A stretch of DNA of 64,000 bases from Quisquiliibacterium transsilvanicum (GTDB taxonomy: Bacteria; Pseudomonadota; Gammaproteobacteria; Burkholderiales; Burkholderiaceae_E): assembly GCF_014202215.1 (NCBI RefSeq), contig NZ_JACHGB010000004.1, forward strand, positions 569,154 through 633,153, written 5' to 3'. Shown here piece after piece: positions 28,289-36,899 of the stretch. A program made the position numbers and the translations under genes. Under the pieces are notes generated by a model, which saw only the letters and a list, made by a program, of their open reading frames with translations, did no database searches and was not told where the DNA came from. Numbering within the stretch: position 1 is the stretch's first letter; each line of letters opens with the position of its first letter.

Positions 28289-28440
28289 GCCTGCGGGCGT
28301 TGACGGCCCGGGCGCGGCGGCATCCAGATTCCGGTACTCGGGTCCGGATCAGCGCGGCCCATCCACTTGCCAGGACCGGCAATTGTGTCCGACCCTGAGC
28401 GGGCAAAGACAACAGCGAAGAACGCACAGGAGGGGACGGA

Positions 28441-29370
28441 ATGAGGATTCGCGAGATCGCGACGGGCTTGCAGTTTCCCGAGGGACCGGTGGCCATGGGA
28501 GACGGGTCGGTGCTGCTGGTGGAGATCGCCCGGGGCACGCTGACCCGCGTCACGCCGGACGGGCGGGTGCAGGTGGTGGCCGAACTGGGCGGAGGCCCGA
28601 ACGGCGCCGCGATCGGCCCCGATGGCGCGGTCTACGTGTGCAACAACGGCGGATTCCGCTGGGCCAGGGAGGCCTCGGGGATGATGCGCCCGGTCGCCCA
28701 GGCCGACGACTACGACGGCGGGCGCGTCGAACGCGTCGACCTGGCCACCGGCCGCGCGGAACGCGTCCTGGAGTCGGTCGCGGGGCACCGGCTGCGCGGA
28801 CCGAACGACCTGGTCTTCGACGCCGGGGGCGGCATGTATTTCACCGACCTCGGCAAGGGGCGCGAGGACGACATGGACCGCGGCGCGGTCTACTTTGCGC
28901 GCGCGGACGGCAGCGCTGCAGCCGCGGTCTCGCGGCCGCTGATGACCCCGAACGGGATCGCGCTCTCGCCGGACGGCAAGACGCTGTACTACGCGGAGAC
29001 CGAGGGCGCCCGGCTGTGGGCCTTCGACCTCACCGGCCCCGGCACGATCGATCGCCAGCCCTGGCCCTCGCCCAATGGCGGGCGGATGATCGCTGCCGCG
29101 CCGGGCGGTCACTACCAGCGCTTCGACTCGATGGCTGTCGACGCCTTCGGCAACGTCTGCGTCGCCACCCTGCTGCACGGCGGAATCACGGTGATCTCGC
29201 CCGACGGAAGCCTCGCGAGCCACGTGCCCCTGCCCGATCCCTACACGACCAACCTGTGCTTCGGCGGGCCCGACCTGCGGACGGTCTTCGTGACGCTGTC
29301 GGGCACCGGCAGGCTGATCGCGATCGACGACTGGCCGGTGCCGGGGCTGGCGCTCAACTTCAACGCCTGA
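28441..29370 (+). CDS. SMP-30/gluconolactonase-like protein
   Basis: The 309-residue product is a predicted six-bladed beta propeller of the SMP-30/LRE type, with the first blade at GLQFPEGPVAMGDGSVLLVE. The metal-site region includes GPNDLVFDAGGGMYFTDLG (Asn and Asp ligands). MTPNGIALSPDGKTLYYAET and FDSMAVDAFGNVCVAT follow. It probably hydrolyses a lactone using a divalent metal. A lactonase fits the nearby Baeyer-Villiger enzyme in principle, but the genes are 12 kb apart. It has a good SD (AGGAGGGG) and is followed 22 bases later by a thioesterase gene. Confidence 0.87.
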   Translation: MRIREIATGLQFPEGPVAMGDGSVLLVEIARGTLTRVTPDGRVQVVAELGGGPNGAAIGPDGAVYVCNNGGFRWAREASGMMRPVAQADDYDGGRVERVDLATGRAERVLESVAGHRLRGPNDLVFDAGGGMYFTDLGKGREDDMDRGAVYFARADGSAAAAVSRPLMTPNGIALSPDGKTLYYAETEGARLWAFDLTGPGTIDRQPWPSPNGGRMIAAAPGGHYQRFDSMAVDAFGNVCVATLLHGGITVISPDGSLASHVPLPDPYTTNLCFGGPDLRTVFVTLSGTGRLIAIDDWPVPGLALNFNA

Positions 29371-29392
29371 AACGGGCAGGACGGAGCAGACC

Positions 29393-29788
29393 ATGTCGAC
29401 CGGGCCGGCCCATCCCTTCGCCGAACTCATCGGCCTGCACTTCCGGGAGGGCGGGCATGCGCCCGGCCGCAGCGAGTGCTACATCGATGTCGTGCCGGCG
29501 CACCTCAACCCGCACGGCGTGGTCCACGGCGGGGTGCTGTTCTCGATGGCGGATACGGGCATGGGCAAGGCCCTGTACCCCTCTCTCGCCGAGGGCGAAC
29601 TGTGCGCCACCATCGAGATCCGCATCGCGTATCACCGCGCCGTCTCCGAAGGGAGGATCGTCTGCGACACGCGGGTGGTGAGCCGCGGCAGGCGCGTCGC
29701 GCACCTCGAGTCCGACCTGATGGTGGGCGACGCGCTGGTCGCCCGGGCGGTCGGCAGCTACTCGATCTTCGCGCCCACCCGGCGCTGA
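29393..29788 (+). CDS. PaaI-type hotdog thioesterase
   Basis: The 131-residue single-domain hotdog protein has the hallmark LNPHGVVHGGVLFSMADTGMG of the PaaI/YbgC-like family. It is a predicted acyl-CoA thioesterase. It is probably co-transcribed with the SMP-30 gene. Its last 31 bases overlap the end of the convergent MFS gene on the other strand. Confidence 0.88.
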   Translation: MSTGPAHPFAELIGLHFREGGHAPGRSECYIDVVPAHLNPHGVVHGGVLFSMADTGMGKALYPSLAEGELCATIEIRIAYHRAVSEGRIVCDTRVVSRGRRVAHLESDLMVGDALVARAVGSYSIFAPTRR

Positions 29789-30957
29789 AGCAGCAGCGCG
29801 AAGGCAGCCCCGGTCGCCAGCACGCCGGCGCCGGCGGCGGCGAACACCGGGACGAAGCCGGCGCCCAGCACCAGCTCCGCGGCCAGGGTGACGCCGGCCG
29901 ACTGGCCGATGAACAGGCACATCGCGAACAGCGCCACGCCGGTGCCGCGCACCGTCGGCGCCATCTGCGTGGCATGGGTCTGCAGGGTGTTGTGCAGCAT
30001 GTGGTAGCCCAGTCCGAGCAGGATGCAGGCCACTGCGCCGGTGCGGGGCGCGGCGGCCAGCAGCGCGAAGCCGGACGCCATCAGCGCGCCGCCGCTCAGC
30101 GCGAGTCCGGCTTCGCCGAGGCGGGCAAGCAGCCGCGCGGCATTCGCCGTGTAGGCCAGGCCGCCGATCCCGAAGGCCGCCACGGTGGCGCCGGCCAGCC
30201 AGACCGGCATGCCGGTGCGCTCGTGCAGCGAGGTCGGCACGAAGGCGAGCGCGCCGAAAGCGAGCAGGCCTTCGACCGCGACCAGCGCCAGGATCACGCG
30301 GGCCCAGCCGCTGCGCAGCACGATGCCGTACCGCGCCAGGGCGCCCGGCGCATGCGCGTGGGCCTGCGCGGCCGACCCTGGCGCGGCATCCGCCTGGGCG
30401 GCATCTCCTGCGCGGACCACGGCGCGCAGCTTCCAGCCCGAGACCGCGAAGATCGCCGCCAGGAGCACGAAGGCCGCGCGCCAGCCCACGGTGTCCGCGA
30501 GCAGGCCGCCCATCGCCTGGCCGAGGATGGCGCCGAGGATCGTGCCGTTGAGGAACTTGGCGAGCGAGGCCTGCCGCTGGCCGTAGGGGACGGTGTCGCC
30601 CACCCAGGCCATCGACAGGGGAATGATCGCTGCGGCGATTGCGCCGGTCAGCAGCCGCGCCAGCTCGAGCGCGGCCAGTCCCGGCGCGAGCGCGCACAAA
30701 AGCGACGCAAGAGCGGCAGCCAGCGCCGCCCCCGCGATGTAGCGGGCCTTGCCGATGCGATCGCCGAGCGGCCCGTGCGCGAGCTGCGAGATGCCGTAGC
30801 CGATCGCGTAGAGCGTGACCACCCCGGAGGCGCCGGCCGCGGCAACGCCGAAGTCGCCGGCGAGCGCCGGCAGCATCGGGTCGCAGATGCGCATCGAGGC
30901 CATGCTTGCGAACGAGGCCGCCGCGAGCCAGAACAGCGTGTCGCCAGCGCGGGTCAC
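29758..30957 (-). CDS. MFS transporter
   Basis: The 399-residue permease has 12 predicted membrane segments. The loop 2-3 region LAHGPLGDRIGKARYI is typical of the major facilitator superfamily drug/metabolite exporters. A His/Ala-rich loop of about 25 residues (AQAHAHAPG) separates the two halves. The start is GTG 30957, which overlaps the stop of the tandem-hotdog gene by 4 bases (GTGA), so coupling is likely. The substrate is unknown. Its 3' end overlaps the convergent thioesterase gene by 31 bases. Confidence 0.87.
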   Translation of the reverse strand: MTRAGDTLFWLAAASFASMASMRICDPMLPALAGDFGVAAAGASGVVTLYAIGYGISQLAHGPLGDRIGKARYIAGAALAAALASLLCALAPGLAALELARLLTGAIAAAIIPLSMAWVGDTVPYGQRQASLAKFLNGTILGAILGQAMGGLLADTVGWRAAFVLLAAIFAVSGWKLRAVVRAGDAAQADAAPGSAAQAHAHAPGALARYGIVLRSGWARVILALVAVEGLLAFGALAFVPTSLHERTGMPVWLAGATVAAFGIGGLAYTANAARLLARLGEAGLALSGGALMASGFALLAAAPRTGAVACILLGLGYHMLHNTLQTHATQMAPTVRGTGVALFAMCLFIGQSAGVTLAAELVLGAGFVPVFAAAGAGVLATGAAFALLLQRRVGAKIE

Positions 30958-31946
30958 TGCGGCTCGGCTTCGCCAAGCAGGAAGTGGCCGCGCGTCAGCG
31001 CGATCGGCTCGGCCGGCGACGTCTGCCAGCACCAGACCTGCACCAGGGCGACGCGGCTGCCCACACGGACGATTTCGCAGCGCGCGAAGGTCTCTCGCGG
31101 CCGCCCGGAGCGCAGGTAGTCGATCGAGAAGTCGATCGCCTTCGGCAGCCGCGGCTCCGGCAGGGCTTCGATCAGGCCGAGGATCGCGGCAGTCTGCGCA
31201 AAGGCTGCGATCACGCCGCCGTGCAGCGCGGGCAGCACCGGATTGCCGACCAGCTTTTCGGCGAAGGGCAGGCGGTACAGGCGCGTGCCGTCCTGCGTGC
31301 GGGAGGCGTTCATTCCCAGGTAATCGATGTAGGGGACCTGCCGGCCGAGCGCGATCGGCTCGCTGGCGGCGGGCGGTTGCCAGACGAGACCCTTGCCGTC
31401 GGGGGCGGGGCGCCCCGAGTCGGCCTCGGGAAGCGCGGCGGCGGAAGCTGAAGTCGAGGCCGGGGCCCCCGCTCCGGCGGCCCCGGCAGGCGTCCCCCCT
31501 CCCGCTGAGCGCCTGTTGCTGGTGCCGCGCATGAAGGTCGCCAGTGCAGTGGCGATCGGGGCATCGTCGCCGGCCTGCCGGAGCGTGGCGCGCGTGAACG
31601 CGATGTTCCGCGTGAGGCGGAAGCACTCCGCGGTGCAGCTCACGTCACGGTCGGGGCCGGCCGGGCGCAGCAGATCCATGCGCAGGTCGAGGGTGGCGTA
31701 GGGCTGGACGCGGTCGAGCGTGACGCCGACGGCCGCGCCGCAGGCCGAGTCGGCGAGCACGGTGAGCGGTCCCGGATGCAGCAGGCCGCGCTGCGGATCC
31801 CCGAGCCAGTCCTTGCGGGCGGGCAGCACCAGGGTGACCTTGCCGGCCTCCATCGGTCCGAGGCGGATGCCCGTCTCGTTCATGTGCGGGATCGACCTGA
31901 AGAAGCGGTTCGCGAAGTGGTCGGCGGGCGAGGATTGGTTCGACAT
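30954..31946 (-). CDS. tandem-hotdog acyl-CoA thioesterase-like protein
   Basis: The 330 residues carry two PaaI-like hotdog domains: about 5-145 (LLHPGPLTVLADSACGAAVG) and about 190-328 (ALHGGVIAAFAQTAAILGL). An Ala/Gly/Pro-rich linker of about 45 residues joins them. Two hotdogs in one chain mimic the dimer that single-domain enzymes form. The first domain keeps an HPG/HGG-like active-site position and the second has LHGGV. It sits upstream of the MFS gene with overlapping stop and start. Confidence 0.85.
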   Translation of the reverse strand: MSNQSSPADHFANRFFRSIPHMNETGIRLGPMEAGKVTLVLPARKDWLGDPQRGLLHPGPLTVLADSACGAAVGVTLDRVQPYATLDLRMDLLRPAGPDRDVSCTAECFRLTRNIAFTRATLRQAGDDAPIATALATFMRGTSNRRSAGGGTPAGAAGAGAPASTSASAAALPEADSGRPAPDGKGLVWQPPAASEPIALGRQVPYIDYLGMNASRTQDGTRLYRLPFAEKLVGNPVLPALHGGVIAAFAQTAAILGLIEALPEPRLPKAIDFSIDYLRSGRPRETFARCEIVRVGSRVALVQVWCWQTSPAEPIALTRGHFLLGEAEPQ

Positions 31947-31990
31947 TGTTGCCTCGATGGAAAGTGAAGCGGTCTGGCGGGCGCGCAGGC

Positions 31991-32034
31991 CGCGCCGGCC
32001 GGTGGGGGCCGGTGGGGGCCGGCCTGCCGGCGCG
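31991..32034. repeat. GC-rich palindrome with tandem decamer
   Basis: CGCGCCGGC (31991-31999) pairs with GCCGGCGCG (32026-32034). Between them are two perfect copies of the decamer GGTGGGGGCC (32001-32020). It lies downstream of the LEA-lipoprotein gene and upstream of the thioesterase gene on the minus strand, and has no T run. It may be a terminator-like or regulatory structure. Confidence 0.55.
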
Positions 32035-32037
32035 CGC

Positions 32038-32553
32038 TCAGCCGCCAGGCAGCCTGATGAGGCCGCGCAGCTTGCGTAGCGCTTCGAGGTCGCCGGTCTT
32101 CTCGAACGGGATCGTGAACGGGGAGTCGCCCCAGTTCGCCGAGCCCTTCAGGCGGTACTCCAGGCGGCCGCTGCCCTGGCTGCGCGCCTTCGACACCAGG
32201 TCGAGCAGGCCGGAGATGGGCATCGTGAAGGCGATCGGCACCTGGCGCGTGCCGCGGCCGGGCAGCGTCAGCCGCGGATCGCGGGCGGCGCCGGAAGCGA
32301 AGGGCAGCCCGAACAGATCGAGCTCGAAGCGCAGGTTCGACAGGGGCACCTCCATCTCGTTCGGATTGTCCGCGATCACCGTGAGCAGGAATTCGATCTC
32401 GTCCAGGCCCACGCGAGGCACCGACAGTCCGGAAAAGGAGAGCTTGGGCGCCTGCAGTCCGAGCGGGGGCAGGGCGGAGCAGGCCGGCAGGGCTGCCAGG
32501 GCAGCGAGCGCGCCGGCAGCCGCGAGCAGGCGGCGGCGAGGTGTGTTCGTCAT
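32038..32553 (-). CDS. LEA14/WHy-domain lipoprotein
   Basis: The 171-residue product starts with an Arg-rich signal (MTNTPRRRLL) and a hydrophobic stretch, and ends in lipobox LPAC with Cys25 as the likely lipidation site. Residues 30-170 form a LEA type-2/WHy domain. Visible are LQAPKLSFSGLSVPRV, the NPNEMEVPLSNLRFELDLFGL segment and the PISGLLDL region. WHy domains in plants and bacteria are linked to desiccation and envelope stress. A periplasmic role here is inferred from the signal. It is 90 bases downstream of the aminotransferase gene. Confidence 0.85.
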   Translation of the reverse strand: MTNTPRRRLLAAAGALAALAALPACSALPPLGLQAPKLSFSGLSVPRVGLDEIEFLLTVIADNPNEMEVPLSNLRFELDLFGLPFASGAARDPRLTLPGRGTRQVPIAFTMPISGLLDLVSKARSQGSGRLEYRLKGSANWGDSPFTIPFEKTGDLEALRKLRGLIRLPGG

Positions 32554-32643
32554 GGAGGCTCCTTGCGGGAAACGGCCGCGCCCGGACGGGCCGCGGGTGC
32601 GAGGGGGCAGGTTCGGTGAAACCGGCTCGTCGGCTTCCGGGGA

Positions 32644-33798
32644 CTACAGCCGCGCGAGCCGTGAGAGCGCGAGCTTCAGGGTCTCGTCCTTCTTGGCGAA
32701 GCAGAAGCGCACCAGTCCGCGGTCCACCTGATGCTCGGAGAAGGCCGACACGGGGATCGCCGCAACGCCGATCTCGGTGGTCAGCCAGCGTGCGAAGTCG
32801 GCCTCGCCGAGCGCGGAGACGCGGGAGTAGTCGACCACCTGGAAGTAGGTGCCTTCGCAGGGCAGCAGGCCAAAGCGCGTGCCGGCGAGGCCCTGCCGGA
32901 ACAGGTCGCGCTTGCGCTGGTAGAAGCCGGCCAGCCCGAGGTAAGGGGCCGGGTCCTGCAGGTAGTCGGCCAGGCCGTGCTGGACGGGCGTGTTCACGGT
33001 GAACACGTTGAACTGGTGGACCTTGCGAAACTCCGCGGTCAGCGCCGCGGGCGCGGCGCAGTGGGCGACCTTCCAGCCGGTCACATGGAAGGTCTTGCCG
33101 AATGAGGACACCACGAAGCTGCGCGCGGCCAGCCCCGGGTAGCTGCTGGCGGAGCAGTGGGGCTCGCCGTCGAAGACCATGTGCTCGTAGACCTCGTCTG
33201 AGATCACGAACAGGTCCGACTCCACCGCAATGGCCTCGAGCGCGCGCATGTCGGCATCGCGCAGGATGGTGCCGCTGGGGTTGTGCGGCGAGTTGACCAT
33301 GATGGCGCGAGTGCGCGGCGTCACCGCCGCGCGCACCGCGCTCCAGTCCACCCTGAACTCCGGGGTCATCGGCACGGTCACCGCGTGGCCGCCGGCAAGC
33401 TCGATGTTGGGGATGTAGCTGTCGTACACCGGCTCGAGCACGATCACCTCGTCGCCCGGACGGACGATCGCCAGCACCGCGGTGAAGATCGCCTGGGTCG
33501 CGCCGGCGGTCACCGTGATCTCGGTGGCCGGATCGTAGGCGGCGCGGTACAGCCGGCCGATCTTGGCGGCGATCGCCTCGCGCAGCGGCGCGGCGCCGGC
33601 CATCGGCGGATACTGGTTCAGCCCGGCGCGCATCGCCGAGACTACCGAGTCGATGAGCCTGGGGTCGCAGTCGAAGTCGGGGAAGCCCTGGCCGAGGTTC
33701 ACCGCCTTGCATTCGGCGGCGAGCGCCGACATCACTGTGAAGATCGTGGTGCCGACTTTCGGCAGCCGGGACTCGAGGGCGGGCGGGTCGGTGCGCAT
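32644..33798 (-). CDS. PLP-dependent class I/II aminotransferase (YbdL/methionine aminotransferase type)
   Basis: The 384 residues form a fold-type I aminotransferase. Features include NLGQGFPDFDCDP near the N-terminus, NSPHNPSG (169-176), ISDEVYEHM and the PLP lysine in SSFGKTFHVTGWK (Lys235). The sequence resembles the methionine/kynurenine aminotransferase branch (YbdL, KAT-like). Its substrate preference is inferred. It lies 9 bases downstream of the PIN gene. A minus-strand TATAAT at 33812-33807 overlaps the PIN stop and could give it a separate start of transcription, but no good -35 accompanies it. Confidence 0.9.
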   Translation of the reverse strand: MRTDPPALESRLPKVGTTIFTVMSALAAECKAVNLGQGFPDFDCDPRLIDSVVSAMRAGLNQYPPMAGAAPLREAIAAKIGRLYRAAYDPATEITVTAGATQAIFTAVLAIVRPGDEVIVLEPVYDSYIPNIELAGGHAVTVPMTPEFRVDWSAVRAAVTPRTRAIMVNSPHNPSGTILRDADMRALEAIAVESDLFVISDEVYEHMVFDGEPHCSASSYPGLAARSFVVSSFGKTFHVTGWKVAHCAAPAALTAEFRKVHQFNVFTVNTPVQHGLADYLQDPAPYLGLAGFYQRKRDLFRQGLAGTRFGLLPCEGTYFQVVDYSRVSALGEADFARWLTTEIGVAAIPVSAFSEHQVDRGLVRFCFAKKDETLKLALSRLARL

Positions 33799-33807
33799 CG
33801 GCGCAGA

Positions 33808-34272
33808 TTATAGGCCCGGCCCTTCCCGGAATCCCCCGGGCGGCACGATCTCAAGCCCGGACCGGCGCCGCGCCTGGCGCGCAAGCGCGAGAAGCGCGCG
33901 GTCCTTGGTGAGCAGCCAGCGCGCGCCCTCCGTGATCGCCAGGTCGATGAAGCACTGGTCGTCCGGGTCGCGGCAGAGCAGGCCGCAGGCCGGCGGCGCC
34001 GGGCGCATCGCCACCAGGGCGTCGAATTCCGCGAGCGCGGCCAGCGGTGCAGGGAGGTTTGCAAGCCCGCGCCGGCGCCGCGCAGCCTCGGCCTGCAGGC
34101 GCACCGCTTCGCGGCCGAGGACATCGGCCAGTTCGTCCCTGCCGCGGGCCAGCCCGAGCAGGCGCAGCTGTCCGGACGCCACCGCGGCGCGCACCGGCGC
34201 GATGACCGGATCGGCGAACACCAGCCAGTCCAGCCACACATTGGTGTCCAGCACCGCGGCAGGGACGTTCAT
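33808..34272 (-). CDS. PIN-domain protein, VapC-like, no visible antitoxin
   Basis: The 154-residue product has the PIN nuclease layout. An N-terminal VLDTNVWLDWL supplies the first Asp, an acidic segment CRDPDDQCFIDLAI lies in the middle, and RWLLTKDRALL is near the end. It resembles the COG1569 'PIN family toxin' group. No antitoxin-sized gene lies next to it: the upstream neighbour is the divergent yaaA, and the downstream one is an aminotransferase. An RNase role outside a toxin pair is therefore equally possible. ATG 34272 is used; a longer frame would run into the yaaA gene. Confidence 0.8.
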   Translation of the reverse strand: MNVPAAVLDTNVWLDWLVFADPVIAPVRAAVASGQLRLLGLARGRDELADVLGREAVRLQAEAARRRRGLANLPAPLAALAEFDALVAMRPAPPACGLLCRDPDDQCFIDLAITEGARWLLTKDRALLALARQARRRSGLEIVPPGGFREGPGL

Positions 34273-34342
34273 GCCATCATCGCGCTGGCTCGCCGGACCG
34301 CTCCGGGCCTGCTCCATCGTTCCGTACGCATCCCCTGACTCC

Positions 34343-35113
34343 ATGCTGATCGTCCTCTCCCCCGCCAAGACCCTGGATTTCGACACCCCTCCCGCCACGC
34401 AACGCTACACGCAGCCGGATTTCCTCGCCGACTCGCGGCTGCTGGTCGACCGCCTCGTCGCGCTCGATGGCCCTCGGCTGGCCAGCCTGATGAAGATCAG
34501 CGACGCGCTCGCCGAGCTCAACGTCGCCCGATTCGCATCCTGGGCGCCGCCGTTCTCGCCGGCCAACGCGAAGCAGGCGGTGCTCGCCTTCAACGGCGAC
34601 GTCTACGATGGGCTCGATGCCGCTTCCCTGGACGAAGAGGCGCTGGCCTGGGCCCAGGGCCGACTGAGGATCCTGTCGGGCCTCTACGGCGTGCTGCGTC
34701 CGCTCGACCTGATGCAGCCCTACCGGCTGGAGATGGGAACCCGTCTCGAGAACGACCGGGGGCGCGACCTCTACGCCTTCTGGGGCGACCGGATCGCGCA
34801 GGCCCTGGCGGCCGAGCTGGACGGCGGGGTGCGGCCGGTGCTGGTGAACCTCGCCTCGGAGGAGTATTTCAAGGCGGTGCGTCCGAAGGCGCTCGGGCAT
34901 CCGGTGGTGCAGCCCGTGTTCCAGGAGCGCAAGGGCGCGGCGTGGAAGGTGGTGAGCTTCCGGGCCAAGCGCGCCCGCGGAGCGATGGCGCGCTATGCGA
35001 TCGAGCGCAGGATCGAGGACCCGGAAGGGCTCAAGCGCTTCGAAGTGGACGGCTATGCTTTCGCGCCGGAGGCCTCGGACGCATCGACCTGGATCTTCAG
35101 GCGCGCGGCCTGA
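34343..35113 (+). CDS. yaaA: peroxide stress protein YaaA
   Basis: YaaA in E. coli lowers intracellular iron and limits damage under hydrogen peroxide stress. The 256-residue product has the full DUF328 family layout: MLIVLSPAKTLDF at the start, FNGDVYDGLDA, LSGLYGVLRPLDLMQPYRLEMG, NLASEEYFKAV and ARGAMARYAI. Length equals the family's usual length. It is divergent from the PIN gene across 70 bases and convergent with an OmpA-like gene. Confidence 0.95.
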   Translation: MLIVLSPAKTLDFDTPPATQRYTQPDFLADSRLLVDRLVALDGPRLASLMKISDALAELNVARFASWAPPFSPANAKQAVLAFNGDVYDGLDAASLDEEALAWAQGRLRILSGLYGVLRPLDLMQPYRLEMGTRLENDRGRDLYAFWGDRIAQALAAELDGGVRPVLVNLASEEYFKAVRPKALGHPVVQPVFQERKGAAWKVVSFRAKRARGAMARYAIERRIEDPEGLKRFEVDGYAFAPEASDASTWIFRRAA

Positions 35114-35121
35114 GCCGGCGC

Positions 35122-35149
35122 GGCCGCCGCAGCGTGAGCCGCGGCGGCC
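35122..35149. terminator. palindrome between convergent yaaA and OmpA-like genes
   Basis: GGCCGCCGC (35122-35130) pairs with GCGGCGGCC (35141-35149) around a 10-base loop, in the 74-base gap between two convergent genes. It lacks a T run on either strand, so it may be a bidirectional structure or a processing stop rather than a classical terminator. Confidence 0.45.
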
Positions 35150-35187
35150 CGGGGCGGGCCGGGCCGAAACGGGCCCGCCGCGAAAGC

Positions 35188-35739
35188 TCAACGGCTCGGG
35201 AACACCTCGACGCGACGGGCCTCGCGGTCGTCGGCTCCGCCTTCGACTTCCTGGGGACGGACCAGGATGAGGCGGCTGGCCGGAGCCCCGGCCTCGACGA
35301 GCATCGTGCGGGTGGCCAGCGCGCGGTTCTTGGCGAGCTCGCGGTTGGCAGCGGGATCGCCGGTCTTGTCGTGGAAGCCGGAGATGCCGAGCCGGCCTTC
35401 CGGGGAATCCTTCAGGAAGGCGACCAGGGCGCCCGCCTGGGCGGCGGCATCGGCCGGCAACGCGGCGCTGCCCACTTCGAAGTGGAACCGGACCGTTTCG
35501 GGGACGCCCTCGCCGGTGGCCAGGGGAGGCGGCTGGTCGACTTCGACGAGCGCGACCGGGGGCTGCTCCGCAGTTGCGCCCGCAGACGCGCCAGCGATGC
35601 TCGCCACCGGGCCGGCGCTGCCGCCGGAGAAGGCCGCCATGAAGGCGGAGATCAGGGCGACCGCGATCGCGAGAGCCGCGGCAAAGCCCACGATCCAGGC
35701 GACCAGGGTGTTCGATTCGTTCTGTTGTGCGTCGTCCAT
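35188..35739 (-). CDS. OmpA/MotB-domain inner membrane protein
   Basis: The 183-residue product has a short cytoplasmic N-terminus and one membrane segment (about 12-37, LVAWIVGFAAALAIAVALISAF). A periplasmic Ala/Pro linker leads to an OmpA-C-like domain (about 80-180). That domain shows VRFHFEVGSAALP, ISGFHDKTGDPAANRELAKNRA and the terminal arginine-rich segment RRVEVF. The domain binds peptidoglycan in relatives. It is the gene after murB on the same strand, with its own candidate -10 box in between. Confidence 0.85.
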   Translation of the reverse strand: MDDAQQNESNTLVAWIVGFAAALAIAVALISAFMAAFSGGSAGPVASIAGASAGATAEQPPVALVEVDQPPPLATGEGVPETVRFHFEVGSAALPADAAAQAGALVAFLKDSPEGRLGISGFHDKTGDPAANRELAKNRALATRTMLVEAGAPASRLILVRPQEVEGGADDREARRVEVFPSR

Positions 35740-35796
35740 GGGGAATCCGGCGAAGGTTGTAATCGCAGCGCGCCGTTATCTGGCGCCGAACCCTAG

Positions 35797-35802
35797 ATTA
35801 TA
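35797..35802 (-). promoter_or_regulatory. candidate -10 box for the OmpA-like gene
   Basis: On the minus strand the sequence reads GGCTATAATCTAG, with a perfect TATAAT about 58 bases upstream of the OmpA-like start codon and just past the murB stop. No good -35 is found at 16-18 bases. The extended context CTATAAT resembles the promoters upstream of rimP and rpsO in this window. Confidence 0.45.
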
Positions 35803-35815
35803 GCCGTGCCCTGTG

Positions 35816-36832
35816 TCAGATGATCGTGGGCTCCGGCTCGATCATCACGCCGAAGCGCTCCGCAACCGATTCGCGGATCCGCCCGGCGAGCGCAAGCAGC
35901 TGCGCGCCGGTGGCGTTGCCATGGTTGACCAGCACCAGCGCGTGCGATGAATGGACGCCCGCGTCGCCCTCGCGCCGGCCCTTCCAGCCGCAACGGTCGA
36001 TCATCCAGGCGGCGGACAGCTTCGTGGCCTGCCCGGCAGGCCAGGAGGGCAGGCCGGGATGGCGCGCCAGCAGCTCCTGCGCCTGCTCGCGGCCGATCAC
36101 CGGATTCTTGAAGAAGCTGCCCGCGTTGCCCAGCACCGCCGGATCGGGGAGCTTGCGGCGCCGGATCGCCCGCACGGCCGAGGCCACGTCAGCCGGAGTG
36201 GCCGACCCGATGCCCTGTCGTTCGAGCTCCTCGCGCAGGTCGCCGTAGTCCAGCTTCGGCGCCCAGTCGTCCGGCAGGCGGAAACGGACGCGCGCGATCA
36301 GCCAGCGCCGGCCGTCGCCCTTCTTGAAGCAGCTGTCGCGATAGCCGAAAGCGCATTCACCCGGCGTAAAGCTGCGCTGCTGCGTGCCGTCCAGGTCGAG
36401 CGCGTCGAGGCCGGCGAAGCATTCGCGCATCTCGACCCCGTAGGCGCCGATGTTCTGGATCGGGCTGGCGCCGACGCTGCCGGGAATCAGCGAGAGGTTT
36501 TCCAGTCCGCCCAGCCCCTGTGCGATCGTCCAGCGGACCAGCCCGTCCCAGGACTCGCCAGCCTCGGCCTCGACCAGGCTTGTTCCGCCGCTGCGCTCGA
36601 TGACGCGCAGCCCTCGGGTGCGCAGCAGCAGCACCGTGCCGGCGAAGTCGCGCGTGAAGAGCAGGTTGCTGCCGCCGCCGAGCACCAGACGCTCAGGCGC
36701 GGCGGCCAGCATCGCAACCGCCTCCGGCAAATCGCCGGGGTCGGTCACCTCGACCAGCCGGGCCGCGCGCTGGTCCACGCCGAAGGTGTTCAGTTGCCTG
36801 AGGCTGGCGTTCTCGGTGAAGGTAAGCGGCAT
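35816..36832 (-). CDS. murB: UDP-N-acetylmuramate dehydrogenase MurB
   Basis: MurB reduces UDP-GlcNAc-enolpyruvate to UDP-MurNAc in peptidoglycan synthesis, using FAD and NADPH. The 338 residues include the N-terminal FAD domain (NTFGVDQRAARLVEV, VLGGGSNLLFT). IPGSVGASPIQNIGAYGVEM and the C-terminal domain with LGNAGSFFKNPVI (catalytic Ser) and IEPEP near the end (catalytic Glu) follow. Length and the YRDS segment match the E. coli-type (type I) enzyme. ATG 36832 is the first start that gives the family N-terminus. Confidence 0.96.
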   Translation of the reverse strand: MPLTFTENASLRQLNTFGVDQRAARLVEVTDPGDLPEAVAMLAAAPERLVLGGGSNLLFTRDFAGTVLLLRTRGLRVIERSGGTSLVEAEAGESWDGLVRWTIAQGLGGLENLSLIPGSVGASPIQNIGAYGVEMRECFAGLDALDLDGTQQRSFTPGECAFGYRDSCFKKGDGRRWLIARVRFRLPDDWAPKLDYGDLREELERQGIGSATPADVASAVRAIRRRKLPDPAVLGNAGSFFKNPVIGREQAQELLARHPGLPSWPAGQATKLSAAWMIDRCGWKGRREGDAGVHSSHALVLVNHGNATGAQLLALAGRIRESVAERFGVMIEPEPTII

Positions 36833-36899
36833 CGGGTAAGCGGCATCGGCGGATGTGTGTCGGCGCCCCGGCGGGCGCGATCGCTTCCTGCGCAGCTTG

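Noticed and set aside
34273..34398. Longer start for the PIN gene
   Set aside because: It would overlap the start of yaaA and adds residues with no PIN similarity.
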